A stretch of 64,000 bases of DNA from contig JAKLKC010000005.1 in assembly GCA_023150875.1 (NCBI GenBank), forward strand, positions 62,001-126,000, given 5' to 3'. The DNA is from Myxococcota bacterium (GTDB taxonomy: Bacteria; Myxococcota_A; UBA796; UBA9615; JAKLKC01). Positions 44,213 to 52,390 of the stretch are shown one piece after another (within the stretch, counting starts at the first letter, position 1; each line of letters starts with the position of its first letter). Both the position numbers and the translations under genes were made by a program. Under the pieces are notes generated by a model. It worked only from the letters and a program-made list of their open reading frames with translations. It had not been told where the DNA came from and made no database searches.

Positions 44213-44329
44213 CGATGCTCCGGTGCGGGCCGCCCGGGGGGCGGGGGACAGGGGCACGGCGGCGATGGGAGGATAGACTACCCCGGCCCACCGGGGGGAG
44301 CGCGACGGCCGGCGTCCGGACGATCCCGT

Positions 44330-45469
44330 TCAGATCGCCCTCCGGGACGCCTCTCGGACGCCCATGGCCCCTTGCCAGGCCCGGGCGAGGGCCGGGCCGA
44401 CGGCGTCCCAGGTCAGCCCCGCCATCACCCTCCCCCGGGCCGCGGGGTGAGGGCCCGCCTCCCACGCCCGGGTCACCGCGGCGGCGATGGAGCGGGGGTC
44501 CCCGGGATCGCACGGGAGCACCGCGTCCCCCAGCAGGTCCGCCGCGTAGCCCGCGGTGGTGGACACCAGGGCGCAGCCCTGGAGCGCCGCCTCCAGGGTC
44601 ACCCGCCCCACGGACTCCGCCCAGCTCGCCAGGACGTGGACCCTCGCCCCCGCCATGGCCGAGCGCACCATCTCCGGCGGCTGGTAGCCGAGCCAGACGG
44701 TCCTGCCCGGGCTCGTCCGGGCGGCGAGGCGCTCCACGTAGCCGCGGTGGCGGGGGTTCCCCGGCCCCACCAGCACCAGGGGCAGGCCCGTGGGCTCCAG
44801 GGCGTCGATGACCCCCAGGGGGTTCTTGAGGTCCTCGATGCGTCCCACGCACAGCACGAACGGGCCCGGGACCCCGGCCAGCCGGCGCGCGGGGCCGGGG
44901 TCCGCGGGGGGCGCCGCGGGCACCGCCGTGGGGACCACCGCCGACGGGACCGAGCCCGGGTCCAGGCCCGTGGCCCGCAGCAGCTCCCGCTCCTCCCGGG
45001 GGCAGGTGAAGGTCGCCATGGAGGCCCAGCGCAGCAGGTCCCGACGCTGCTCCGCCCACCCCGGGACCCCCCGGAGCAGCCCCCGCTGCGCGGGATCCAC
45101 CACCCGGAGCACCGCCCGGCGGCACGCCTCCGCCGCCTCCTCGGAGCCGGCGAGGCGGGCCACCGCGCCGGCCAGGCCCCGCCGCCCCTCCCGCAGGTAG
45201 CGGCCGAGGTCGTGGTGCAGGGGGGTGAGGACCACCGGCACGCCGCGAGCCCGCGCGGCTCGGGCCTGGGCCCAGGCATCCTGGGGGCGGGTGACGTTCC
45301 AGACGTGCACCAGGTCCACCCCCCGCAGGTCCCCCGGGACGCCCGCCTCCACCCTCACCCGGAATCCCAGGCGCTCCCCCGCCTCCGCCGCCTCCCGGGC
45401 GTGCAGCACGTCGCCGCCGGGCCGGCGCTCCACGTCCGCCCGCAGCAGGACCAGCACCGTGGCGCTCAC
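44330..45469 (-). CDS. GT-B fold glycosyltransferase (family 4-like)
   Basis: A 379-residue protein whose GTG start (45467-45469) overlaps the upstream stop as GTGA. The N-terminal half has VLVLLRADVERRPGGDVLHAREAAEAG and VDLVHVWNV, the C-terminal half has the donor-binding domain: FVLCVGRIEDLKNPLGVIDALE, RTVWLGYQPPEMVRSAMAGARVHVLASWAESVGRVTLEAALQGCALVSTTAG, where the Glu pair ESVGRVTLEAALQG is the typical EX7E motif of retaining GT4 enzymes. It transfers a sugar from a nucleotide donor, substrate unknown. It is the last gene of the glycan operon 44330-51215. Confidence 0.85.
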   Translation of the reverse strand: MSATVLVLLRADVERRPGGDVLHAREAAEAGERLGFRVRVEAGVPGDLRGVDLVHVWNVTRPQDAWAQARAARARGVPVVLTPLHHDLGRYLREGRRGLAGAVARLAGSEEAAEACRRAVLRVVDPAQRGLLRGVPGWAEQRRDLLRWASMATFTCPREERELLRATGLDPGSVPSAVVPTAVPAAPPADPGPARRLAGVPGPFVLCVGRIEDLKNPLGVIDALEPTGLPLVLVGPGNPRHRGYVERLAARTSPGRTVWLGYQPPEMVRSAMAGARVHVLASWAESVGRVTLEAALQGCALVSTTAGYAADLLGDAVLPCDPGDPRSIAAAVTRAWEAGPHPAARGRVMAGLTWDAVGPALARAWQGAMGVREASRRAI

Positions 45470-46443
45470 CGCGACGGGTCCCGGGCCGCCGCCCCCGCGC
45501 CGTACCCCGGGCCATCCGCCGACAGGAGCACTTCCAGGGGCTGCCGCGTCCACCGCGCCATCGCCCACCACCCCGAACGCCCCCCGGGGCGCTCCGCCAG
45601 GCCCCTCGCCACGCAGGCGGCCGTCAGGGACAGCCGCAGCAGCTCGGCGCGCCCCGGGCCGAGGTCCCGCAGCGCCCACCGGAGCAGCGCCCCCCAGACT
45701 CGCTGCCGCCTCTCGGGCGTCCAGTTGGGGTTCCCGGCGTGGGGGATGGGCGGCGCGCCCACCTGGGCCACCAGGGCTCCCCGGGCCCGAGCCCGCGCGC
45801 ACAGCTCCAGGTCGGTCCCGTAGGCCCAGAAGGACTCATCGAAGCCCTGGACCTCCCTCAGGAAGCTCGTCCGCCCCGCCAGCGCCGCCCCCAGCAGCCA
45901 ACCGGCGGGGGCGATCCGCCCCGGAGAGGGAGGCCCCATCGCCCGCCGCACCACCCCGCCAGCGAACCGGCCCCGGAGGGTGGGCACGGCGAACGAGGAG
46001 GGCTGGGGGCTGCCGTCGGGGTTCACCATGGGCAGCCCCAGCAGCACCGGGCCCGGATGGCGGTCGAAGGCGTCCACGAGGGCGACCAGGGCGGCCGCGT
46101 GGGGGCGCGTGTCCGGGTTCAGGAAGAGCACCAGCGGCGCCCGGACGCGGGCGAGGCCGGCGTTGTTCCCGTGGGAGTACCCGACCTCCACCGGGGAGTG
46201 GATCCGCTCCACCCCGGGGAAGGCGGCGCACACCTCGGCGGTCCGGTCCCGGGACGCGTTGTCGAACACCACCACCTGGAGCGGGAACGGCGGGGGATCG
46301 GACTCCAGCGCGGCGAGACATCCCTGGAGCTGCTCGGCGTCGTCCCGCGTGAACACCACCACCGACAGCCGGGGCAGCGCGCCCGCGGGCAGGCCCAGGC
46401 GCTCGGCCAACGGGATCGACGGAGATCCATCCGCTCGGGACAT
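45466..46443 (-). CDS. GT-A fold glycosyltransferase (family 2, rhamnosyltransferase-like)
   Basis: A 325-residue inverting glycosyltransferase: LSVVVFTRDDAEQLQGCLAAL, VVVFDNASRDRTAEV, the donor/metal motif LVLFLNPDTRPH (DxD-like NPDT as in dTDP-rhamnosyl transferases), LGAALAGRTSFLREVQGFDESFWAYGTDLELCARAR with the catalytic-base region ESFWAYGTDLELC. C-terminal helices may associate with the membrane. The gene is 12 bases from the fusion gene before it and overlaps the next by four bases, so all belong to one operon. Confidence 0.88.
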   Translation of the reverse strand: MSRADGSPSIPLAERLGLPAGALPRLSVVVFTRDDAEQLQGCLAALESDPPPFPLQVVVFDNASRDRTAEVCAAFPGVERIHSPVEVGYSHGNNAGLARVRAPLVLFLNPDTRPHAAALVALVDAFDRHPGPVLLGLPMVNPDGSPQPSSFAVPTLRGRFAGGVVRRAMGPPSPGRIAPAGWLLGAALAGRTSFLREVQGFDESFWAYGTDLELCARARARGALVAQVGAPPIPHAGNPNWTPERRQRVWGALLRWALRDLGPGRAELLRLSLTAACVARGLAERPGGRSGWWAMARWTRQPLEVLLSADGPGYGAGAAARDPSR

Positions 46444-46455
46444 CGCCGGGGCGTC

Positions 46456-49197
46456 CTATCCGCGGTCGGGAAGCGGGGGGTCCGGAGGGAGGGCCTGGGC
46501 CAGGCCCTGGAGGACGCGACGCTCCCAGGGCGCCAGCTCCGCCATCCTCCGGTGGGTCGCCATGTTGCGCCCCAGGTCGTCGCAGCTCTTCTCGCAGCCG
46601 CACGCGGCGCCGGGGTCGTTGCCGATGAGCTGGAAGAAGGGGTCGCGCTTCTCGACGACCCGCGTCTTCCGCCGGAAGTACCGCTGCTTGGGGCCGTTCC
46701 AGATCTCCGGGAAGCGGTTCTCGTGGAGGTTGCCGACGGGGATCCGGTGCGACTTGAGACAGGACGTGATCCTGCCGTCGGGCATGACCCGGGCGAAGGT
46801 CCACCCGATGGAGCACGGGAAGGTGTGGACGATGTTCGCGTCGGCGTTGCCCACCACCGCGTCGGGGGTCGAGATCCGTCGGAGCCACTGGTCGTAGTTG
46901 TACAGGACCCCCTCCAACCCCCGCCGGGCCAGCCGCTCCCGCACCCGCAGCGAGTCGCGGTGGAGGCGCTGCCTCTGCTCCTCGTCGAAGAGGATGGCGT
47001 CGGTCGCCCCGGGGATGGTGTCCACGACGGTGAACTCCACCCACTCCGAGCCGGTGTCCAGGACGAAGTCCACCATCTCCTCCATCTCGTGGCAGTTGAT
47101 GGTGGAGACGACGTGATACACTTTTATCAGCGGCTTGTCGCGCTTCCGGCGGTTCAGCTCCGTCAGGGCCCTCTTGAGACGCTGGAACTGCTCCTCGGTC
47201 TTGTTGGGGTGCGTCCGGGCGTACGCCTCGCCGGTACCCGCCCACACCGAGACCGTCATCTCGTCCAGGCCCAGGTCCAGGACCCGGTCCAGGACCGGCC
47301 CCTCGACGAGGTTGAAGTTGGTGTTCACGTAGCAGTACATCCCCGCCTTCTTGATCACGTCGATCACGTCGAGGATGCGGGGGTGGACGAAGGGATCCCC
47401 GCCCCCCGCCAGGTAGACCTCCTTGGTCCCCATGGCGGCGACGTCGGCGACGAGCTGGCAGATCAGCTCGAAGGGGAGCTGCTTGCGCTTCTCCTCCTCC
47501 GGCGGGGCGTGCTCGTTGAGCAGGGGAGAGTGGAGCCAGCAGGCGATGCAGTCGTTGTTGCAGCGGTTGGTGATGTCGAGCTGGAGCAGGTAGGGGCCCG
47601 TGAAGGCGTGCTCTCCGTGGAGGATCCCCAGCAGCTCCCGCCTCTCGTCCACGTATCCCCGCAGCGCGTCGGGCAGGCCCCTGACCTCCCGCGGCGAGAT
47701 CTGGGGCCTCCTGGGCGGCGGGCGCACCCCGGCGAAGGGCTTGAGGGAGGGGTCCCGGCGCCGGGCCAGACCGGCGGGCCCCGCGTCCACCGCCGTGCCC
47801 GCCGCTCCGGCGAGGCCGTCCGCCGCCGCGGCCCCGAGGGGGAAGCCCAGCCCCACTCCGGCCCGCTCCCCGTCGGGGACGCCGCCGTCGGCAAGCAGGT
47901 CGGCGTCCACGGCGATGTGGGCCCCCGCCAGGACCACCGCCGGGGACTCGGCCACCGGGTGGGCCGGGCGGACCTCGTCACCCGCGGGGCCCCGGCCGCG
48001 GACCGGGGGGCGGCCCTCGGGGGAGAGGCCGTGCAGGGCGAGGCCCAGGCGGTAGGACGCCAGCATCCTCATGGCCGTCGCCCCCCACGAGAAGGTCGAC
48101 TCCGCCCTCTCCCGGGCCAGGCGCTCCAGGGAGCGCCGCTCTTCGGGGTGGTCGAAGAGCCAGGCGATCCCCCGGGCGAGGTCGGGCACCGAGCCGGGCT
48201 CCACCAGCAGGCCGCAGCGGCCGTGCTCCACCATCTCCACCGCCTCCCCCACCCGGCTGACCACCATCGCCTTGCCCGCCGCCAGGTACTCGACGACCTT
48301 CAGGGGGCTCTTGGTGCGGACCTGGGGGGTGTCCTCGAAGCAGGCGACGGCGACGTCGGCGGCGGCCATCCAGTCGGCGACGTCCTCGTGGGGGACCGAG
48401 CCGGTGAAGACCAGCGACTCCCCCAGGCCCAGCTCCCCGGCGATCCGGTGGAGGTCCTTCTCGCGGCTGCCGGACCCCACGACGGCGAACCGGGCGTCCG
48501 GATGGGTGCGGAGCACCTCCGCGGCGGCCCGCACGAAGAGGTCGGCGTACTGCGCGTTGTGGAGCTGGCCGACGTACAGGGCGAGGGGTGCGTCCCCGAA
48601 GCCGGCGGCGGCCCGCATGCGGCCCCGGTCGCGTCCGGGCCGGAAGCGGGCGAGGTCGGCCCCCACCGGGGCCCAGGCGATCCGCTCGTCGGGCACCCCG
48701 AGGGCCCTGGCCTGCTCCCGCAGCGCGGCGCTGGCCACCGAGACGGTGTCGGCGATCCGCGGCAGCGCCCGCTCCAGGCGGTCCAGGCGGGCGGCGACGG
48801 CGGGGTCGTGGGGACCGGAGCGGTAGATCTCCGCCTCCCAGTCGTCCCAGTCGTAGTGGAGCGGCACCCCCCGCAGGTAGGCCGCCGTCGCCGCGGGCAG
48901 GGAGACGTGGGAGAAGCACTTCTGGAAGTGGATCACGTCCGCCCAGCGGGCGAGCTGGGTCATCGTCGCCAGCTTCTTGAGCCCGAACCGGGCGTGCCGG
49001 ACCTGGGGGACGACCTCGAAGGGGAACTCCTGGCGCGTGGCGGCGACCTCGGGGGTCACCTCGGGCCGGGCGAGGTGATAGACCAGCTTCACCTCGCAGC
49101 CGGCGTGACACAGGGCGGTGGCGACGGAGGTGATCCGCACGGTCCACGGCTCCAGCGGCTCGTAGATGTCGTGGGGATGGATCATCAGGACGCGCAT
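46456..49197 (-). CDS. Fusion: GT4 glycosyltransferase::radical SAM/SPASM enzyme
   Basis: One uninterrupted frame of 913 codons. Residues 1-395 are a GT4-type glycosyltransferase (MIHPHDIYEPLEPWTVR, LALYVGQLHNAQYADLF, KSPLKVVEYLAAGKAMVVSRVGEAVEMVEHGRCGLLV). A low-complexity Ala/Gly linker of about 100 residues follows. From about 535 a radical SAM domain begins: LQLDITNRCNNDCIACW, with the cluster cysteines C546, C550 and C553 (CX3CX2C), then GTKEVYLAGGGDPFVHPR (the GGxP-like SAM motif). The C-terminal 150 residues carry further cysteines (TFPCSIGW, ITSCLKSHR, GAACGCEKSCDDLG), as in SPASM domains with extra iron-sulfur clusters. It probably modifies a sugar, lipid or peptide substrate in the pathway. 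Confidence 0.85.
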   Translation of the reverse strand: MRVLMIHPHDIYEPLEPWTVRITSVATALCHAGCEVKLVYHLARPEVTPEVAATRQEFPFEVVPQVRHARFGLKKLATMTQLARWADVIHFQKCFSHVSLPAATAAYLRGVPLHYDWDDWEAEIYRSGPHDPAVAARLDRLERALPRIADTVSVASAALREQARALGVPDERIAWAPVGADLARFRPGRDRGRMRAAAGFGDAPLALYVGQLHNAQYADLFVRAAAEVLRTHPDARFAVVGSGSREKDLHRIAGELGLGESLVFTGSVPHEDVADWMAAADVAVACFEDTPQVRTKSPLKVVEYLAAGKAMVVSRVGEAVEMVEHGRCGLLVEPGSVPDLARGIAWLFDHPEERRSLERLARERAESTFSWGATAMRMLASYRLGLALHGLSPEGRPPVRGRGPAGDEVRPAHPVAESPAVVLAGAHIAVDADLLADGGVPDGERAGVGLGFPLGAAAADGLAGAAGTAVDAGPAGLARRRDPSLKPFAGVRPPPRRPQISPREVRGLPDALRGYVDERRELLGILHGEHAFTGPYLLQLDITNRCNNDCIACWLHSPLLNEHAPPEEEKRKQLPFELICQLVADVAAMGTKEVYLAGGGDPFVHPRILDVIDVIKKAGMYCYVNTNFNLVEGPVLDRVLDLGLDEMTVSVWAGTGEAYARTHPNKTEEQFQRLKRALTELNRRKRDKPLIKVYHVVSTINCHEMEEMVDFVLDTGSEWVEFTVVDTIPGATDAILFDEEQRQRLHRDSLRVRERLARRGLEGVLYNYDQWLRRISTPDAVVGNADANIVHTFPCSIGWTFARVMPDGRITSCLKSHRIPVGNLHENRFPEIWNGPKQRYFRRKTRVVEKRDPFFQLIGNDPGAACGCEKSCDDLGRNMATHRRMAELAPWERRVLQGLAQALPPDPPLPDRG

Positions 49198-49241
49198 CGA
49201 CTCACCGGGACGCCGGCCCGAGGGCCGGGACGGGGCTCGCT

Positions 49242-51215
49242 CTACAGATTGCCCTTGGCCTCACCCACCCACAAGCGGATCAGCTCCGCCGCCCCGGGCG
49301 CCCGGCCCACCGCGCCCCCCAGCCGCTGGAGGGGGCGGGTGGCCGCCCCGCCGGAGACCGGAGGAGGAGGAGCCTCGGGTTCGGGCCCGCGGGGGGGAGC
49401 GGGACCGGGCCCCCCCTCGGGGGGAGGGACCGGGCCGGGGGGAGGCGGCGCTCCGGCCTGCCCCCTCGCCCGCCGCACCGCCAGCCGCCAGGCCGGAGTG
49501 CCCTGGATCTCGTGGAGGTCCCGCTCCACGTTGCCCAGGTGCTCCCGGAGGACCCTCTCCTGCCCGGCGACCTCGTCCCTCTCGCGGCACACCTCCGCCA
49601 CCCGGGACTGGAGGGAGGCCCTCTCCCCCAGGAGCCCCTCCCTCTCCCCCTGGAGCCCCTCCACCCTGCGGCTCAGGCCGTCGATCTCCCGCAGCAGCAC
49701 CTGTCGCTCCTCCCGGGCCGCGTCGTCGCGGCGGGAGAGGTCCTCGATGGTGCGCGCCTGCTCCTGGATCCTCCGGGCCAGGTCCCTCTTCTCGTCCTCG
49801 GAGCGCTCCCCCCGGGCGCGCTCGGCCCGCAGGTCGTCCTCGGCCAGCACCGCCAGGCGGTCCCGCTCGGCCCGGGCGACCCGGGCCTCCTCCTCGGCCA
49901 CCGCCAGCCGCCGGTCGGCGTCCAGGGCCCGCCGCTGCATCTCGGCCCGGTCGGCGTCCCAGGCGGCCTGGGCGGCGGCGCGGTGCTCCTCGGCCTGGCG
50001 TCGCACCAGGTCCAGCTCGGCACGGGCGAGGGCGATCCGGGCCCCGGTCATCTCGTGGAGGGCGGTGGGTCCCCGCCTCCTCCGGGGGAGGTCCTGGAAG
50101 AAGGGCAGCGCGGGCTCGACCACCGCCTCGGCGCGGTGGCGGTCCAGGAACAGGCGGCGGGCGTTGCGGGCCCGGGCCGCCACCTTTCGGGGGCTGCGGG
50201 CCAGCTCGGACACCAGCTCGGCGATCCCGCCGCGGTCGGCGGGGTCGACGGTCCACCCGGCCTGGGCGTCCTCGATCTCCCGGGCCATCTCGCCGTCCCG
50301 GGCGTAGATCACCGGCAGGCCCGCCCAGAGGTACTCCACGGTGCGGGTGGTGATGGCGAGGCGCCGCTCGGGGTTGTCGCGGTACACGTCCAGGGCGACG
50401 GTGCCCTCCCGGATCAGCGCCTCGCGGTAGAGGGCGTGGGGCAGGGCTTCCCGCACCCGGGCGCGGGCGCGGCCGGCCAGCGCGGCCTCCACCCGGGGCC
50501 AGGGGCTCTCCCCGCCGTCGACGTCCCCCAGGAGGGAGGCGCCGGGGGTGGAGAGGTACACGTCCAGGGCGGCGTCCCCGTCGCCTTCCAGCCCGTCGGC
50601 GGCGCCCAGGAGGGCCGCCTCGGAGTCGATCCACGGCCACCTCGCCCCCCCGTAGACGAGGCGGAAGGGGCCTCCGCCCGTGGCGCGGGGGGGAGGGGCC
50701 TCCGGGAGCCCGAGGGGGACGACGCTGACGGGCAGCCGCCGCGGGTCGTGGCCGGCAAGCACCAGGAAGGCCGAGAACCAGTCCCTCTGGCGCTCGCCGG
50801 GGACCAGGACGTGGTCGGCCCGGTGGAGGGCGGCGACCTTCGCCGCGAGGTCCGGGGCGAGGCGGCTCTCGGGGCGGCGGAAGAGGTTCTCGAGGGTGAG
50901 GGAGCCGTGGAGGTCTACGGCGACGGGGAGATCGACGTCGGGGAGGTGGGAGGCCAGGGCCCACTGCTCCACCAGCAGGGCGTCCGGGGACACGCGGGCG
51001 ATGGTCTCCAGCAGGGAGCCCGGGGTGAAGGCGAGGGCGCGGAGGGCCTCGGGGGCACCGGCGGGGAGGGCGCGGGCGTCGACGGCGTGGAGGACGCGGT
51101 GCCCGTGGGCGGCGAGGCCCGCGCCCAGGGCACCGATCCTCAGCCCGCCCCCGGACGCCGGGTGGTCGGGCAGCGGCGGCGGGTCCGAGGAGATGCACAG
51201 GACCGTGCGGCGCAT
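49242..51215 (-). CDS. Glycosyltransferase with long C-terminal coiled coil
   Basis: A 657-residue protein. Residues 1-380 are a GT-B glycosyltransferase (VLCISSDPPPLPDHPASGGGLRIGALGAGLAAHGH, ADHVLVPGERQRDWFSAFL, RTVEYLWAGLPVIYARDGEM, AGWTVDPADRGGIAELV). Residues about 395-565 are a continuous heptad-like coiled coil (RAELDLVRRQAEEHRAAAQ, EEEARVARAERDRLAVLAEDDLRAERARGERSEDEKRDLARRIQEQ), followed by the short motif GTPAWRLAVRRAR common at the end of such glycan-assembly glycosyltransferases, and a Pro-rich tail. The coiled coil may organise a complex or measure chain length. ATG at 51213-51215 is preferred; a GTG eight codons upstream is possible. It begins the glycan operon. Confidence 0.82.
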   Translation of the reverse strand: MRRTVLCISSDPPPLPDHPASGGGLRIGALGAGLAAHGHRVLHAVDARALPAGAPEALRALAFTPGSLLETIARVSPDALLVEQWALASHLPDVDLPVAVDLHGSLTLENLFRRPESRLAPDLAAKVAALHRADHVLVPGERQRDWFSAFLVLAGHDPRRLPVSVVPLGLPEAPPPRATGGGPFRLVYGGARWPWIDSEAALLGAADGLEGDGDAALDVYLSTPGASLLGDVDGGESPWPRVEAALAGRARARVREALPHALYREALIREGTVALDVYRDNPERRLAITTRTVEYLWAGLPVIYARDGEMAREIEDAQAGWTVDPADRGGIAELVSELARSPRKVAARARNARRLFLDRHRAEAVVEPALPFFQDLPRRRRGPTALHEMTGARIALARAELDLVRRQAEEHRAAAQAAWDADRAEMQRRALDADRRLAVAEEEARVARAERDRLAVLAEDDLRAERARGERSEDEKRDLARRIQEQARTIEDLSRRDDAAREERQVLLREIDGLSRRVEGLQGEREGLLGERASLQSRVAEVCRERDEVAGQERVLREHLGNVERDLHEIQGTPAWRLAVRRARGQAGAPPPPGPVPPPEGGPGPAPPRGPEPEAPPPPVSGGAATRPLQRLGGAVGRAPGAAELIRLWVGEAKGNL

Positions 51216-51403
51216 GGGGCCTCGCTCCGGGGTGGACACCGCCGCATCCTAGCAAATCCGCGGCGGATCTCCCCTCCGGGACGGCGCTTTCCGCACCCGG
51301 GCCTCACGTCCCGCCCCCTCGGGCCGATGAGCGGTGAGGGTGGGAAGGCCAGGGGCCCGCGGGACCGTCCCCTCCGGTGGGGTCGGCGCCCGCCCCCGAG
51401 GAA
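51216..51403. other. Divergent intergenic region of the glycan operon
   Basis: 188 bases between the glycan operon (minus) and the sensor-like gene (plus). A TAGGAT (complement of 51248-51253) is a possible -10 for the operon, and ATCCGCGGCGGAT (51257-51269) is a short palindrome nearby that could be an operator. Weak evidence only. Confidence 0.3.
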
Positions 51404-52363
51404 ATGCTCCCGACGCTCCCCGCTCCGTCCCCTCTCCTGGCCCTGGCGCTGGCCGTCTCGGCGGCGGGCGCGGGTGCCCTCGTCGCCGGTCCGCCGGGCG
51501 CGGCGGCGGCGGCGGGCCTGGCCGCCGTCGCCACCCTGGCCCTCGCCGCGGCTTCCGCGCCCGGCACCGCCGACGCCGCGGCCTGGCGAGAGACGCGAAG
51601 CGTCGAGGCGGGCCCCGGACCCGAGGCGGTCCCGGAGCCACCCCCGCCGGACGGCGGCAGGACCGCCGGGCCGCTCCCCGATCCCGCCGTGCGGGCGCTG
51701 GGGGAGGCCGCCGCGGCCCTGCGGGCGCCCCTGGCCTCCGCCCGGTCGGAGCTGTCGATGCTGGCGGACCGCCTGGAGGCGGCCGGCGACCTCCCGGCGG
51801 CGCGCCTCCTGGCGTCGGCCCGGGAGGGGCTGGCCGCGGCGGAGCGCCACGCGGCGGTGGCCCGCGCCCTGGCGGGCAGCCTGGGACGCGGACCCCACGC
51901 CCTGGACCTGGGGGTGCTGGCCTCACGGGTGGGGGACTCATGCGCGCCGGCGGTGGCGGCCAACGGCACCCGGCTCACCGTGCGGCTGGGCTGCCCTCTG
52001 CCGGTGTTGGGACATCCCCGCGCCCTGGAGGCCGCGCTGCGGGTCCTGCTGGACGACGGGCTGGCGGCCTGCAACGCCATCGCCCGCCCCGGCCGGCTCG
52101 AGGTCCGCGCCACCCGGGACGGCGCCTACGCCCGAGTCGAGATCGCCGACTCCCGCCGGACCTCCCGGCTGAGCCCGGGACCCGGCGCCCCGCCCTCCGG
52201 CCCCCTGGACCTCGCCCGCGCCCTGCTCCGGGCCCACGGCGGCGACCTGCTCCTGATGGGAAGGGACCCGGTCCTGGAGGGAGCACTTCGGGTGCTGACC
52301 GTCCCCCTGGCGGCGGAGCAGCCGGCCGCCGCCCGGGCGGAGTGGGGCGTGGAGGCCGCCTGA
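51404..52363 (+). CDS. Degenerate sensor-kinase-like membrane protein
   Basis: A 319-residue protein with two hydrophobic helices at the N-terminus (LLALALAVSAAGAGALVAG and AAAGLAAVATLALAAASA), a Pro-rich linker, a helical part like a dimerisation domain (LPDPAVRALGEAAAALRAPLASARSELSMLADRLEAA), where the usual H-E/D-xR phospho-acceptor motif is absent (LRAPLASARSEL aligns with the HELRTPLxxIxxxL helix but lacks the His), and a C-terminal ATPase-like domain without recognisable G boxes (LEAALRVLLDDGLAACNAIA, VEIADSRRTS, LDLARALLRAHGGDL). It looks like a histidine kinase that has lost catalysis and may act as a scaffold or sensor. ATG at 51404 follows GAGGAA. Confidence 0.6.
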   Translation: MLPTLPAPSPLLALALAVSAAGAGALVAGPPGAAAAAGLAAVATLALAAASAPGTADAAAWRETRSVEAGPGPEAVPEPPPPDGGRTAGPLPDPAVRALGEAAAALRAPLASARSELSMLADRLEAAGDLPAARLLASAREGLAAAERHAAVARALAGSLGRGPHALDLGVLASRVGDSCAPAVAANGTRLTVRLGCPLPVLGHPRALEAALRVLLDDGLAACNAIARPGRLEVRATRDGAYARVEIADSRRTSRLSPGPGAPPSGPLDLARALLRAHGGDLLLMGRDPVLEGALRVLTVPLAAEQPAAARAEWGVEAA

Positions 52364-52390
52364 CGGCGACCCTCCGGGCGGGCCGGCGGA

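Noticed and set aside
41246-45823. Plus-strand frame of over 1500 codons opposite the large MopE lipoprotein
   Set aside because: The regular VVAVPxAGG pattern is the complement of the Asp/Cys repeat codons and not an independent protein.
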